A stretch of 64,000 bases of DNA from Micromonospora andamanensis (GCF_016863495.1 NZ_BOOZ01000016.1:1-64000), one strand, 5' to 3'. Numbered from the stretch's first letter, positions 8,961 to 18,159 are shown. Notes: generated from the letters alone by a model not told the origin. Numbers and translations: made by a program.

Positions 8961-9620
8961 TCAAGCGCTGTCGGATCGTCCTGAGTGCCACCGCTTGACG
9001 ACGGCTTCGATGTCCGCGATCAGGCTGCACCAACTTTGCAACTGCACGACAGACCCATTCAGGTCGAGCCGTTCCAGCAACTGCCTGCGGTTGTCGTCGA
9101 AGCGCCGGGCCACCGCGGCGCGCCGACGGCCGGATTGTTCGGACGCTGTCAACAGACATTCACGGAGAATGCCCTTGGGATCGGCGCGCGATTCTACTTC
9201 ACGCCTCTTCGGGAGATTCAAACTCGCGCGTCCTTGAGGGTTACCCGCCACGCGACGGATCGCCGCCTCGTCCAGCAGCAGCCATGCCTCGGTCATGCGT
9301 ATCGGAATGACCGGGACGAGATCAGCCGCAGTTCCCGCCGACCGGAAGGCCGACTCGATCTCCACCCGGCGGGCGTCCGGTCCGGCGTTGTCCGCGTCTC
9401 GGTGTACGACGATCACGTCGACGGGACCGTCGACGAGTTGGAGCCCTGCCCTTATCCGCGAGGCTACGTCCTTGCCGACCCTCGGCAGCCGCCCGAAGTC
9501 CGGTCTGCTTAGGGCGACTGGGTAGCCCTTGTCGAAGAACAGGCGTTCGATATGTGCAGCCAGCGGGTCATCCGACGTGCCCTCAGGCACGAACAGGCCA
9601 GAGTAGGTCCGGGCCATCAT
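8961..9620 (-). CDS. TOPRIM-like DUF4276-type protein, partner of the ATPase
   Basis: Protein of 219 residues. The start is the ATG at 9620, which shares four bases (ATGA) with the stop of the upstream ATPase gene, so the two are translationally coupled. TOPRIM-like acidic positions are visible: E13 in FVPEGTSD and D75/D77 in VVHRDADNAG. RMTEAWLLLD (about 108-117) is a further block seen in DUF4276-type proteins. The family call rests on motif recall, not on a search. ATPase plus small TOPRIM protein is the layout of PARIS-like and OLD-like defence modules, and the pair lies directly after a type I restriction gene. A nuclease effector is the likely role. Confidence 0.7.
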   Translation of the reverse strand: MMARTYSGLFVPEGTSDDPLAAHIERLFFDKGYPVALSRPDFGRLPRVGKDVASRIRAGLQLVDGPVDVIVVHRDADNAGPDARRVEIESAFRSAGTAADLVPVIPIRMTEAWLLLDEAAIRRVAGNPQGRASLNLPKRREVESRADPKGILRECLLTASEQSGRRRAAVARRFDDNRRQLLERLDLNGSVVQLQSWCSLIADIEAVVKRWHSGRSDSA

Positions 9621-11020
9621 GCGGTCAGGTCCGAGGGAAGCCGTAGGTGTGCCTGCGGTGGCTCGGAGAGGTAGGCGAGGATGTCGGCCATCGAGAAGGT
9701 CGGGCCTCCCCGCCTTGCCCGCCATGTTCGACGGAAGGGCAGCAGGGACAGGGCACGCGCCGCTGTGCCATCCGGAGCCGCCGTCAGGCGCACATCGGCT
9801 AGCAGCAGATCGTCGGGGTCGCAGAGTTGCACCACGCCGGGCGAGTGGGTGTTGATAATGACCTGCCGGAAGGGGTTGTCGTGGCTGAGTGCGTCGGTCG
9901 GGTCGACGGCGAGGTCGCGGACCAGTTGCACCATGGCCGCCAGGTTCGCCGGATGGATCCCGTTCTCCGGCTCTTCCATGCAGATTAGGCCGGTGAACTC
10001 CGCGTCCTCAAGGAGTACGCAGAGTGCGAGGAAGCGCAAGGTCCCCTCGGACAGCGCGCGTGCCGGAAGCCGCAAGCCTCCCCGCTCGGTGAGGAAGAGC
10101 GTGAAGAGTTCCCGAGCCTCGTCGAACTCGACCTCTAGGTCCTCGACCGCCAGACCCGACAGATCCGAGAGCCTGCCGGCCACCCTCGCGTAGACCCGGT
10201 CCGGCTCAGCCGACCATTCCGGACCATGCGCGACTCGGTGGAGTGTCGCAGGAAGGTGCCGCCCGTTGGCAGACAGTGAATCGGAGCCGGTGGTGCCGTC
10301 CGGCGTGCGCAACGCGGACGGTTCCAGAGCCAGCCGACGCCAGCTTTTCATTTCGTTTCTTGCGGCCAGGATGGTCGGGTTGTCCGCCGTGATCTTTGTG
10401 CTGAGCACTGTTCGTGTCACCCGACTGGCCGGTCGCGACCGCTCAACACGGTTCCAATCAGTGTGCTCGTTGATCAATTGTTCGTTGTCGCCGATGTCGG
10501 TGGAGAGGAAAACGCGGTTCCGGCCCTCGTCGATCACCACCGCGTCGAGAAACGCTTGGCTCGCGGGAAAGGTCAATCGAGACCGGGCGTCCGGGATCTG
10601 GCGCAGATCTTCGCGGAGCAGGTGCGGTCGACCGACCCCATGATCACCGCGCGACGGCTCATAGCCCAGAACCACTTCGTACCGAAGGTAGGTGGCCTCC
10701 GGGCGGGCCAGCTCGCCGAGTTCGTCCTCCACCTCGGTGGGCACGATCATCTCGGCCGCGATGGTGATCGGGTGCTCGTGCTCGCGGTAGCCGTCCCAGA
10801 ACAGGTCACGCGGGTCGCCGCCCCGCCCGCGAGCGGTACCCCGCACCCGCTGGGCAGCATCGGCCAACGAGCCGGTCGCCAGATAGGAGAGGAACTCTAT
10901 AGCGTCGAAGATGTTCGATTTTCCCATGCCATTGGCACCAGCGATGCAGGTGAAGGGGCCGAACTCGACATCCACGTCGAGCAGATTCTTGAACCCTTGC
11001 ACCTGGAGCCGCGTCAGCAT
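9617..11020 (-). CDS. AAA/ABC-type ATPase (OLD/AAA_21-like) of putative defence pair
   Basis: ABC-type ATPase of 467 residues, related to the RecF/SMC-like group. N-terminal LQVQGFKNLLDVDVEFGPF leads into Walker A GANGMGKS (28-35). The signature-like ALSEGTLRFLAL, Walker B LICMEEPENGIHP and switch histidine INTHSPG follow in the C-terminal half, separated from the first lobe by about 250 residues rather than a long coiled coil. It is followed by a coupled TOPRIM-like gene (ATGA overlap) and preceded by hsdR with a 31-base gap, so it may share the restriction transcript. In related systems such an ATPase senses phage or damaged DNA and holds a nuclease inactive. That role is inferred here from layout. 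Confidence 0.85.
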   Translation of the reverse strand: MLTRLQVQGFKNLLDVDVEFGPFTCIAGANGMGKSNIFDAIEFLSYLATGSLADAAQRVRGTARGRGGDPRDLFWDGYREHEHPITIAAEMIVPTEVEDELGELARPEATYLRYEVVLGYEPSRGDHGVGRPHLLREDLRQIPDARSRLTFPASQAFLDAVVIDEGRNRVFLSTDIGDNEQLINEHTDWNRVERSRPASRVTRTVLSTKITADNPTILAARNEMKSWRRLALEPSALRTPDGTTGSDSLSANGRHLPATLHRVAHGPEWSAEPDRVYARVAGRLSDLSGLAVEDLEVEFDEARELFTLFLTERGGLRLPARALSEGTLRFLALCVLLEDAEFTGLICMEEPENGIHPANLAAMVQLVRDLAVDPTDALSHDNPFRQVIINTHSPGVVQLCDPDDLLLADVRLTAAPDGTAARALSLLPFRRTWRARRGGPTFSMADILAYLSEPPQAHLRLPSDLTA

Positions 11021-11051
11021 GGCCAGAGCCTAGCCGGAGTCGAGCGAACCA

Positions 11052-14000
11052 CTAGGCGACCTCGTGGGCCGGTGTGGCGGTGGCGCGTACGGAGGTGAGG
11101 ATCGCGTCGATGCGATCCACGTCGGCCGGCGTGAACAACGACTCCGGCCCGTGTGGGGCGATCTCGGTGAATGGCGACTCGTAGAGCCGGCCGATCTCCA
11201 TGGCACCGTTCTGGGTCAGGTGCCCGACGATCATGTGGATGAAGTGGATCTGGTTCCTGGTCAGCGTCCGCCCGTCGAGGAACTCGTTGAACGCCTCCGT
11301 GGCGGCCTCGCGGTCCAGGCCGATCAGCGACCGGATGAACAGCCCCAGCCCGTCGGCCGACCGCCGCGCACGTTCGATGTCGTCGGCGGCACCGACACCG
11401 CTGTCGGCGAGCATCCGTTCCAACTCGACGAGGTCGGTGGGGGAGAGTTGCCGGTTGCGGCGCAGCTTCTGCAACGCCACGTGGTCCTCGTGCTGGCGCA
11501 GGTAGGCACGCGCCTTGATCCGGAACCGCTCGTAGTCGGTGCCGACCCGCGCCTGCGGAATGGTGATCTCGGTCAGCTCTCCGAGCTGGTCGACGAAGTC
11601 GGTGTAGACGATTGTGCGCTTGCCCCGCTCGATCAGACGCACCAAGGATCGGACCCGGCGTCGCACCAACTCCAGCAGCGGCAGCGTGACATCCTGCCAC
11701 CACTCGTCGTTGGCGACCTCGTCCAGCAGCTCCCGCTGCTCGCGGATCGCCGGGATGCTTGTCTGCTCCAGCAGCGCCGAGGCGATCTCCTGCACCTGTC
11801 GGCGCAGCCGCTCGTAGGCCGGTTCCACGTCGAGCTGGCCGAGCTGAAGTCGCAGCATCATCAGGTCGAAGCGCTTGGCGGTCTCGTCGTCGTCCTTGAC
11901 CGAGGTCGGCAACCCGGCCAGGTCACGCCCGATCTCATCGACCGCCTCGGGGGTGAGCCGGTGCCAGTTGGCGGCGTCGGCGTAAAACTGCACCGTCCGT
12001 CGCTTGGACCGGACGACGAAGTTGTCCAGGTGCATGCCGCTGACCCGCTCGTGCAGGTGGTGGGCGATGTCCCAGCGCAGCCCGGATTCGCTGCGCGTGC
12101 CGTCCACCGCGGGCTCACCACCCTGCGGCAGCCGCTGGTCGAGCCGGTAGAGCAGTTCGACTCGCGCCTTGAACAGGCGAGCGGTGAGGGACTCGCCGAG
12201 CGAACCCTCGCTGGCCGGCAGATCCTGACTGAAGTACGCGAAGTTCGCGCAGCAGTCGAAGACGAAGAAGTCACGCTTGTCCTGGCCGGGACCGAACAGG
12301 TCCGGGCACAGCCGGGTGCCCCGGCCGATCATCTGCCAAAACTTCGACTTGGACCGGACGACCTTGAAGAAGACCAGGTTGACGACCTCCGGCACGTCGA
12401 TGCCGGTGTCGAGCATGTCCACCGAGATGGCGATGTGCGGGGCCTTGTCCTTGACCGAGAAGTCGTCGATCAGGCTCTGGGCGTAGTCGACCTTGTGGGT
12501 GACGACCTGCGCGAAGTGGCCCTTCAGATGCGGGTAGTGGAGGTCGAACCGTTCGCGGATGAAGGTCGCGTGGTCGTTGTTCTTGGCGAAGATGATTGTC
12601 TTGCCGAGCCGGTCACCACCGGCGATCGTGTGCCCGTGCGTCATCAGGGTCGCCAGCACCTTGTCCACCGTGTCGGTGTTGAACAGCCACTTGTTGACCG
12701 CATCCGGGTCGACGCCGTCCGGTGGGCCGTCCTCGCCCCAGTCGAGGGCGTCCCAGCGTTCCTTCTCTTCCTCGCTGAGGTCGTCGTAGCGGATGCCGTC
12801 CCACTGGAACTTCAGCGGCACCGCCACCGCGCGGGGCGGCACCAGGTAGCCCTCCTCGACCGCCTCGTCCAGGTCGTAGTGGTCGGTGGGCACGCCGTCT
12901 TCCAGGTTGAACAGGCTGTAGGTGTTGCGGTCGATCTCGTTACGCGGAGTGGCGGTCAAGCCCAGCAGCAGCGAGTCGAACCAGGCGAAGATCGCCCGGT
13001 ACTTCTGGTAGACCGAGCGGTGCGCCTCGTCGATGATGACCAGGTCGAAATGCCCGGGGCCGAAGCGCCGAACGCCGTCCACGGTCTCGTTGATCAGGCC
13101 CATCATGGTCGGGTACGTGGAGACGTACACCCGGCCATCGGTGGTCTTCTCGGTGACCAGGTTGACCGTGGCCACCTCCGGCAGGTGCGCCTTGAAGGCG
13201 TTGACCGCCTGGTTGACCAGCGCGTTGCGGTCGGCCAGGAAGAGCACCCGCTTGACCCAGTTGGCGTGCATGAGCTGCTCGACCAGGGCGATGACCGTGC
13301 GTGTCTTGCCCGCACCGGTCGCCATCACCAGCAGCGCCTGACGCTGTCGGTGCAGCTCGAACGCCTCACCGACCGCCCGGATCGCCCGCTTCTGGTAGTG
13401 CCGCTCGACGATCCGCCCGTTGATCTCCTGTTCTGCCAGCGGCCGGCGGCTCTCCCGCCGCTGCACCAGTAGATGCAGCTCCGCCTTCGTGTAGAAGCCC
13501 TGCACCGGCCGGGGCGGGTAGGCGGTGTCGTCCCACAGCCAGTGTTCGTAGCCGTTGGTGTAGAAGATCACCGGGCGCTGTCCGTACGCCTGCTCCAGGC
13601 AGTCGGCGTAGAGCTTGGCCTGCTGCTGGCCGGCGGTGGCGTGCCGGCGGGCGCGCTTGGCCTCGACCACGGCCAGCGGCTTACCGTCGTCGCCCCACAG
13701 CACGTAGTCGACCACCCCCGCGCCGCCGCCGGGCATGCCGGTTACCGGGAACTCCCGGTCGCGCTCCTGGTCGAGGGGCCAACCGGCTTCCTTGAGCAGT
13801 ACGTCGATGAACAGGTCCCGGGTCTGGGACTCGTTGTAGTCGTGGTCGTCCGGCCGGGCCTCGTTGGCGGCCTTGGCGGCGGCGATCTGGGCGCGTAGCT
13901 TCGCCAACTCGGCATCCAGGCTGGCGTTCTTCTCCCGCTCGGTGGCGAGCGCGGCATCCTGCGCGGCCAGCCTGTCGGCAAGCGCCTTGATCTCGGCCTG

Positions 14001-14462
14001 GCTGGTCTTCTGCGGCTGACCGTGCTGCGGCCGGGGGAGAAGCGTTTCGTCGAAGGTGAGGATGCTCGGCGGCACCTGCGACTGGTCGCGGGCGTAGTGC
14101 CGGGCCACCCAGTACAAGACGTGGAACAACTCCCGCACGACAGGAATCGAGTCGGTCGACTTGACCGGCGCCGTCCGATGCACCGCCCAATTGCCCTGCT
14201 TGCGGATGATGTCCATCTTGGCGTTGAGTCCAGGGCCGACCAGATGCCGCAACGTCGGCTCGTGGATCATCCCGTTGAGGTCTTTCTTGTACGGCTGGTT
14301 GAGCGTGCTGTCGACCTCGAACAGCCAGGTGAGGGTGTGCTCCAGCGTCCGCCGGGCATAAAAGCAGGCGGTGCGCGGATCGAGCACCGTATTCCGTTCG
14401 GCCTTGGCGGCCTCCCGGAACAGATCGGGCCACTCGGTACGCAGAAAATGAAAGTTGCTCAT
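11052..14462 (-). CDS. hsdR: Type I restriction enzyme motor/nuclease subunit HsdR with DUF4145 domain
   Basis: DNA translocase and nuclease subunit of a type I restriction system, about 1136 residues. Order of domains: a DUF4145-type N-terminal domain (about 1-130), a coiled coil (about 155-200), a PD-(D/E)xK nuclease (VVDYVLWGDDGKPLAVVEAK, about 250-265), a superfamily 2 helicase with Walker A ATGAGKT near 382, DEAH near 474 and TATPR, and a helical C-terminal domain for HsdM/HsdS binding. The ATG at 14462 follows GGGGG by eight bases; a GTG five codons upstream is the alternative. Its partners hsdM and hsdS lie 4 kb away on the same strand, separated by regulators and unknown genes. Confidence 0.95.
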   Translation of the reverse strand: MSNFHFLRTEWPDLFREAAKAERNTVLDPRTACFYARRTLEHTLTWLFEVDSTLNQPYKKDLNGMIHEPTLRHLVGPGLNAKMDIIRKQGNWAVHRTAPVKSTDSIPVVRELFHVLYWVARHYARDQSQVPPSILTFDETLLPRPQHGQPQKTSQAEIKALADRLAAQDAALATEREKNASLDAELAKLRAQIAAAKAANEARPDDHDYNESQTRDLFIDVLLKEAGWPLDQERDREFPVTGMPGGGAGVVDYVLWGDDGKPLAVVEAKRARRHATAGQQQAKLYADCLEQAYGQRPVIFYTNGYEHWLWDDTAYPPRPVQGFYTKAELHLLVQRRESRRPLAEQEINGRIVERHYQKRAIRAVGEAFELHRQRQALLVMATGAGKTRTVIALVEQLMHANWVKRVLFLADRNALVNQAVNAFKAHLPEVATVNLVTEKTTDGRVYVSTYPTMMGLINETVDGVRRFGPGHFDLVIIDEAHRSVYQKYRAIFAWFDSLLLGLTATPRNEIDRNTYSLFNLEDGVPTDHYDLDEAVEEGYLVPPRAVAVPLKFQWDGIRYDDLSEEEKERWDALDWGEDGPPDGVDPDAVNKWLFNTDTVDKVLATLMTHGHTIAGGDRLGKTIIFAKNNDHATFIRERFDLHYPHLKGHFAQVVTHKVDYAQSLIDDFSVKDKAPHIAISVDMLDTGIDVPEVVNLVFFKVVRSKSKFWQMIGRGTRLCPDLFGPGQDKRDFFVFDCCANFAYFSQDLPASEGSLGESLTARLFKARVELLYRLDQRLPQGGEPAVDGTRSESGLRWDIAHHLHERVSGMHLDNFVVRSKRRTVQFYADAANWHRLTPEAVDEIGRDLAGLPTSVKDDDETAKRFDLMMLRLQLGQLDVEPAYERLRRQVQEIASALLEQTSIPAIREQRELLDEVANDEWWQDVTLPLLELVRRRVRSLVRLIERGKRTIVYTDFVDQLGELTEITIPQARVGTDYERFRIKARAYLRQHEDHVALQKLRRNRQLSPTDLVELERMLADSGVGAADDIERARRSADGLGLFIRSLIGLDREAATEAFNEFLDGRTLTRNQIHFIHMIVGHLTQNGAMEIGRLYESPFTEIAPHGPESLFTPADVDRIDAILTSVRATATPAHEVA

Positions 14463-14691
14463 TGCGCCAACCCCCACGATCGACAGCAGCCCCCGATGCT
14501 CTCACATCGGCAACGCCAGTCGAGCCCACCTGACGGCCACAGACATTCGCCGGTTTGTGCGACCTCGCGCTGTCAATGGGGCTGCGGAATAGTATTCACG
14601 CTGGGTAGTGTCTGCGTCGCTACCGAACGTGAAAGGTGTCGGTGGATGGCGCAGTGGACCGGAAGGACGGCATGGTCACGAGAGTGCCGGG

Positions 14692-15354
14692 ATGAGCGGC
14701 CTGCTCGCCCAGGTCGTCGCCCAACTCACGTCCGCCATAGACCAACTTGACGCGCTCGCGGTACGCGCATCCCGGGCCGCCACGGATGTCGCCGAAGCCC
14801 ATGCCCGCTACACGGCGGCTGGCCAGGGCTCCGACCATCGGTCGCTTCGGTCGGCGGTGACCCACAGCCGCACAGGTGCCGACAAGGCCCACCGGCTCGC
14901 CCGACTCAGCAGCGACGCCGCCCGACAGATTGGCGCGTATCTGAACGTCATCGCCCCGGGATCCGTGCCTCAGCAAGCTGCGGCATCCGGGACGCCCTCC
15001 GGCGAAGACCTTCTGGCAGACAGCGACCGACGCGCCCTGAAGCGGGCGAAGATGAGCGGCTACCTCGTCCGCTCGGTGCGAAGAGCCGACGACGTGCAGG
15101 AACACACGAGTACGGCTACCGATACGATGCAGCAGTCGATCAGCATGTTCCGTGATCCAAAAGGGCCCAGCGGGACACACTCGACCGGGACGGCCACACC
15201 TACGGCTCCATCAACCTCGCCAAGGGCGAAAATCGATGCTCCGGAAGCCGCCGGAAACCTTGCGGTGCTCGCCGTTCTCGCAGGTGTGGCGGCGCATCGC
15301 ATCGGGACGGTCATCAGGCAACGAATAGTGAGGTTCAGAAACCGTGGACGTTAA
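14692..15354 (+). CDS. Unrecognised helical protein with C-terminal hydrophobic segment
   Basis: No family recognised. The likely ATG at 14692 gives 220 residues. The first 90 are alanine-rich and helical (ending in YLNVIAPG), the middle is polar and Ser/Thr/Pro-rich, and a short hydrophobic run (NLAVLAVLAGVAA) near the C-terminus precedes a basic tail. That suggests a membrane-tethered protein. It is divergent from hsdR and overlaps the next gene by 11 bases. Its place inside the restriction island suggests an accessory or cargo role, but nothing in the sequence defines one. Confidence 0.6.
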   Translation: MSGLLAQVVAQLTSAIDQLDALAVRASRAATDVAEAHARYTAAGQGSDHRSLRSAVTHSRTGADKAHRLARLSSDAARQIGAYLNVIAPGSVPQQAAASGTPSGEDLLADSDRRALKRAKMSGYLVRSVRRADDVQEHTSTATDTMQQSISMFRDPKGPSGTHSTGTATPTAPSTSPRAKIDAPEAAGNLAVLAVLAGVAAHRIGTVIRQRIVRFRNRGR

Positions 15355-15775
15355 CCCGCTAGGCGACCTGATTCGGGCTCTGGCCAGGGCTGACTGGGAC
15401 GCCGCCGACGCCGTGGCCGCCGAGATCGGGCAGCACGGCCTGCGCGGCAGCCTGGGGATCATCGGGGCCGCGTTCGCCGTTGCGGTCCACCGGCACTTCG
15501 AAGCCGACGCCACCCCGACCGATGTGGCCGCGTTCGTGTCCTCGGCTCGCGCCCAGTACGAGCAGGGCGACACCTTGTCTGCCCTCGAAGTGGAGGGTGT
15601 CATCCGGGCGGCCCTCGGAGAGCCGGAACTTGTCGACAACATCCCCGCCGAGACCGTGCTGGGAGCCGAAATATTCGTCCTCGGGCAGATCCTCCTTGAG
15701 TCGAACTTGACCCCAACCGAGCTAGACGAGTTCGTGGCCGAGGCCGAGGAGCTCGCTGCGGAGCACCTGTCGTAA
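15344..15775 (+). CDS. Small acidic protein overlapping the previous gene
   Basis: A 143-residue, strongly acidic and alanine-rich protein starting at GTG 15344, 11 bases inside the end of the preceding gene. GTGAGG lies about nine bases upstream of the start. No family recognised; no signal peptide or metal motif. The basic-tailed, membrane-linked first protein and the acidic second protein are clearly a unit, and the charge contrast would suit a binding partner or an antidote, which is speculation. The unit is convergent with the XRE gene at 15810. Confidence 0.6.
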   Translation: MDVNPLGDLIRALARADWDAADAVAAEIGQHGLRGSLGIIGAAFAVAVHRHFEADATPTDVAAFVSSARAQYEQGDTLSALEVEGVIRAALGEPELVDNIPAETVLGAEIFVLGQILLESNLTPTELDEFVAEAEELAAEHLS

Positions 15776-15809
15776 GCAGGTTGTCCAGGCGTACTGCGGT
15801 GTCTACGGG

Positions 15810-16994
15810 TCATGGCTGTGGGGTCAGGCCGACGTGGGTGGCGAGGCGGGTGAGGTCGGCGGGGGTCGGGCCGGCGCGCAGGACGGCGATGAGGGCGGCG
15901 CGGGCGGTGGGCCGGGTTCGGGTTTCGGCGGGGGCGATCTGGTCGGCGGCGACGAGGACGCGGGCGGCGGCCTGGTGGTCGGCAATTGCCAGGTAGGCGT
16001 GGCTCATGTCGACGAGGTGGGCGGCACGGTGTTCGGCGGCCAGCCGATGCCAGCCGGCGGTGCGGGTGGCCGACCGATGGATGGCGATGGCGAGGGTGTG
16101 GTCGCCGAGGGTGGTCGCGGCGAGGGCGCGAGCGAGGTCCACTGTGGTTTGCCCGAACCCGTCGCTGTCGTGGTGGCCCTTAGCGAGGCAGGCTGCCTGG
16201 TCGGTGAGGTTGCCGGCGTTGGTGGCGTCGCCGTAGCTGGCGGCGGCGAGGGCAGCTTCGACCATCAGAGTTCCGGTGAGAGTGGCGTACTGCGGTGGGG
16301 CGTCAGGCGAGGACACCGGGTCGAGTTCGCGTAGTGCCGTTGTGGTGACGGCCAACGCCAGTCGGCCCCGCCGCTGGGCGCGTAGCGTCTGCGCGAGTGG
16401 GACCACGGCGACGGCGGTACGACGTGGGTCGCCCTGAGCGGTGGTCATGGCGCGGTCGGCGGCGAGCCATGCCAGGTCGGCCTCGCCGAGCTTGACCAGA
16501 ACCTGAGCGGTGAGCCGGTACACCCGCACCAGCAGGTCCGGCGGAGGAGCCGGCAGGGTGGCCGGGGTGTGGCGGGCGGTGGTGAGCAGGTCGGGCAGCA
16601 TCCGCAGCACCTGGAGATGCTGGGCGTGCCGGTAGGCGGTGTACGCGTAGGCGACCTGCTGGTCGAGGTCCGTGACGCAGGCGGTGGGGTTGTCGTAGCG
16701 GACCAGGGCTTCGCGTACCCGTTCCACGGCGGGGGCGACCTCGGTGACCGTCGCCTGCGGCGCCCGGCGGCCAGCCAGCAGATCGGGAGTGACCCCGAGC
16801 ACCCGAGCGATGGTCTCGATCACGGAGAGCCGGTCGAGTCGTCGTACGCCGCGTTCGACCTTGTCGACCCAGCTTTTCGACTTGCCGATCCGGTCGGCGA
16901 AGACCTGCTGACTCATCCCTCGGCGGGCCCGCAGTTGCGCAACCCGCCGCCCGATCGGCAGCTCACGCCGCTCCTGCCAGCCCCGGTCGGTCAC
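15810..16994 (-). CDS. XRE-family regulator with helical repeat domain
   Basis: DNA-binding regulator of 394 residues. An N-terminal helix-turn-helix (about 9-60, containing QVFADRIGKSKSWVDKVERG) is followed by a long alanine/leucine-rich TPR-like helical region, the usual layout of actinobacterial XRE sensors. The GTG at 16994 is supported by the GTGA overlap with the upstream 41-residue gene; reading further upstream would run through that gene in another frame. It lies between the two parts of the restriction system and is convergent with the unknown pair at 14692-15775. The ligand or target is unknown, and control of the island is a reasonable guess. Confidence 0.85.
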   Translation of the reverse strand: MTDRGWQERRELPIGRRVAQLRARRGMSQQVFADRIGKSKSWVDKVERGVRRLDRLSVIETIARVLGVTPDLLAGRRAPQATVTEVAPAVERVREALVRYDNPTACVTDLDQQVAYAYTAYRHAQHLQVLRMLPDLLTTARHTPATLPAPPPDLLVRVYRLTAQVLVKLGEADLAWLAADRAMTTAQGDPRRTAVAVVPLAQTLRAQRRGRLALAVTTTALRELDPVSSPDAPPQYATLTGTLMVEAALAAASYGDATNAGNLTDQAACLAKGHHDSDGFGQTTVDLARALAATTLGDHTLAIAIHRSATRTAGWHRLAAEHRAAHLVDMSHAYLAIADHQAAARVLVAADQIAPAETRTRPTARAALIAVLRAGPTPADLTRLATHVGLTPQP

Positions 16995-17116
16995 CGCCGT
17001 GTCCCCGGGGGTACGGCGTCGGTGGACGCACCGCAACGCGGGCACCACCGCGACTTGACCCGGAACGCGAACAACCCGGCCAGAAACCCCAGCATCACGG
17101 CACCGACCAGCAGCAT
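16991..17116 (-). CDS. 41-residue membrane microprotein with CxxC knuckle
   Basis: A very short gene. It starts at ATG 17116 after a strong GGAGG site six bases upstream and stops in a GTGA overlap with the XRE start. The product has one transmembrane segment (residues 1-19, MLLVGAVMLGFLAGLFAF), a basic stop (RVKSRW) and one Cys pair, CPRC, followed by a short soluble tail. The excellent ribosome site and exact coupling argue for a real gene. It could tether or inform the downstream regulator, or bind a metal as a dimer; neither can be shown here. Confidence 0.7.
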   Translation of the reverse strand: MLLVGAVMLGFLAGLFAFRVKSRWCPRCGASTDAVPPGTRR

Positions 17117-17361
17117 CACCGACCTCCTTCGCAGTTCTGGAAGGGACCGCCCCGGTTACTCGCCCAGGGGCGGCCCCGACAGCGCGACCGGCGGGTTGGG
17201 AGCCTCCACCGACCCACGCTGCCTGTTCCACTCTGCTCAGTAACCGCATAGTGTCGGAAGGTGTCCGGCCTTGATGGAGAGACTTTGACGCCCCGTGTTT
17301 TGGCTGGTGGGGAGCCATGGGGGACGCAGGTTCGAATTGTGGGAGGTTTGGGGACGTGGGC

Positions 17362-18159
17362 ATGACGGGGGCCGAAATCCTGCTGGACGAGCTTCGCCGG
17401 GCGCGCGCCTCGCACAGGCTGAGTCAAGATGACTTCGGCAAGCTCATCAGCTATTCAGGTACGCACATCAGCGCCGTAGAGACCGGCACGCGCCCACCAA
17501 CGGGCGACTACGTCGCGGCGATCGATCGAGCCCTGAAGACCGGCGGCATGTTCACTCGCCTGCTTGAGCGGCTCGTGGATCTCGACGCCGCGCCGCTCTG
17601 GCTGCGGGAGTGGATCACCTTGGAGCAGCAGGCGCTGGCATTGCGCTGGTATGAAGTTGCGTGGGTGCCAGGTCTACTCCAGACCGAGGATTACGCACGC
17701 GCTGTCTTCGGCACTGACGGCCGGCTCGCCGCTGAAGAGGTGGAGACACGAGTAGCGGCGCGGCTGGCCCGGCAACAGATCCTGTCTGGCTGCGATCCGC
17801 CGCAGCTTGTCGCGGTCGTGGACGACGCGGTCCTTCGTCGGCCGGTCGGCGGCGCAACCGTGATGCGGGAGCAGCTTTTTCGCCTGGCGCAGCTCAACCA
17901 GGGCAGTCGGCGGATGCGAATCCACGTCGTGCCCCAGGGAGTCGGCGCGTACGCTGGCCTCGATGGACCGTTCGTCATCGCGACCCTGCCAGGCTTCGTC
18001 GACGTCGGATACCTCGACAACAGGCTTCAGGGTCAGGTGGTGGAACGGGCCGCCGAGGTCGCTGCGCTGCGGGAGCAGTGGGAAGCCACACTCGCCGAGG
18101 CGCTGACCCTGCAACAGTCCACCGAACTGATATTGGAAGTGGCGAAGACATGGACTTGA
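17362..18159 (+). CDS. XRE-family regulator with DUF5753 domain
   Basis: Regulator of about 265 residues. The N-terminal helix-turn-helix (about 5-55, SQDDFGKLISYSGTHISAVE) is followed by DUF5753, recognised by EVAWVPGLLQTEDYARA and by the C-terminal VVPQGVGAYAGLDGPFVI block. ATG 17362 has GGGGA seven bases upstream; GTG 17356 with GGAGG nine bases upstream is also possible. The next gene (DUF397) overlaps by ten bases. Such XRE/DUF397 pairs are very numerous in actinomycetes and often work like toxin-antitoxin or developmental switches. The gene is divergent from the microprotein/XRE pair. Confidence 0.9.
   Translation: MTGAEILLDELRRARASHRLSQDDFGKLISYSGTHISAVETGTRPPTGDYVAAIDRALKTGGMFTRLLERLVDLDAAPLWLREWITLEQQALALRWYEVAWVPGLLQTEDYARAVFGTDGRLAAEEVETRVAARLARQQILSGCDPPQLVAVVDDAVLRRPVGGATVMREQLFRLAQLNQGSRRMRIHVVPQGVGAYAGLDGPFVIATLPGFVDVGYLDNRLQGQVVERAAEVAALREQWEATLAEALTLQQSTELILEVAKTWT

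Noticed and set aside
14608-14691. Upstream in-frame extension of the 14692 gene
   Set aside because: Gly/Arg-rich start without a ribosome site; ATG 14692 begins the ordered helical region.
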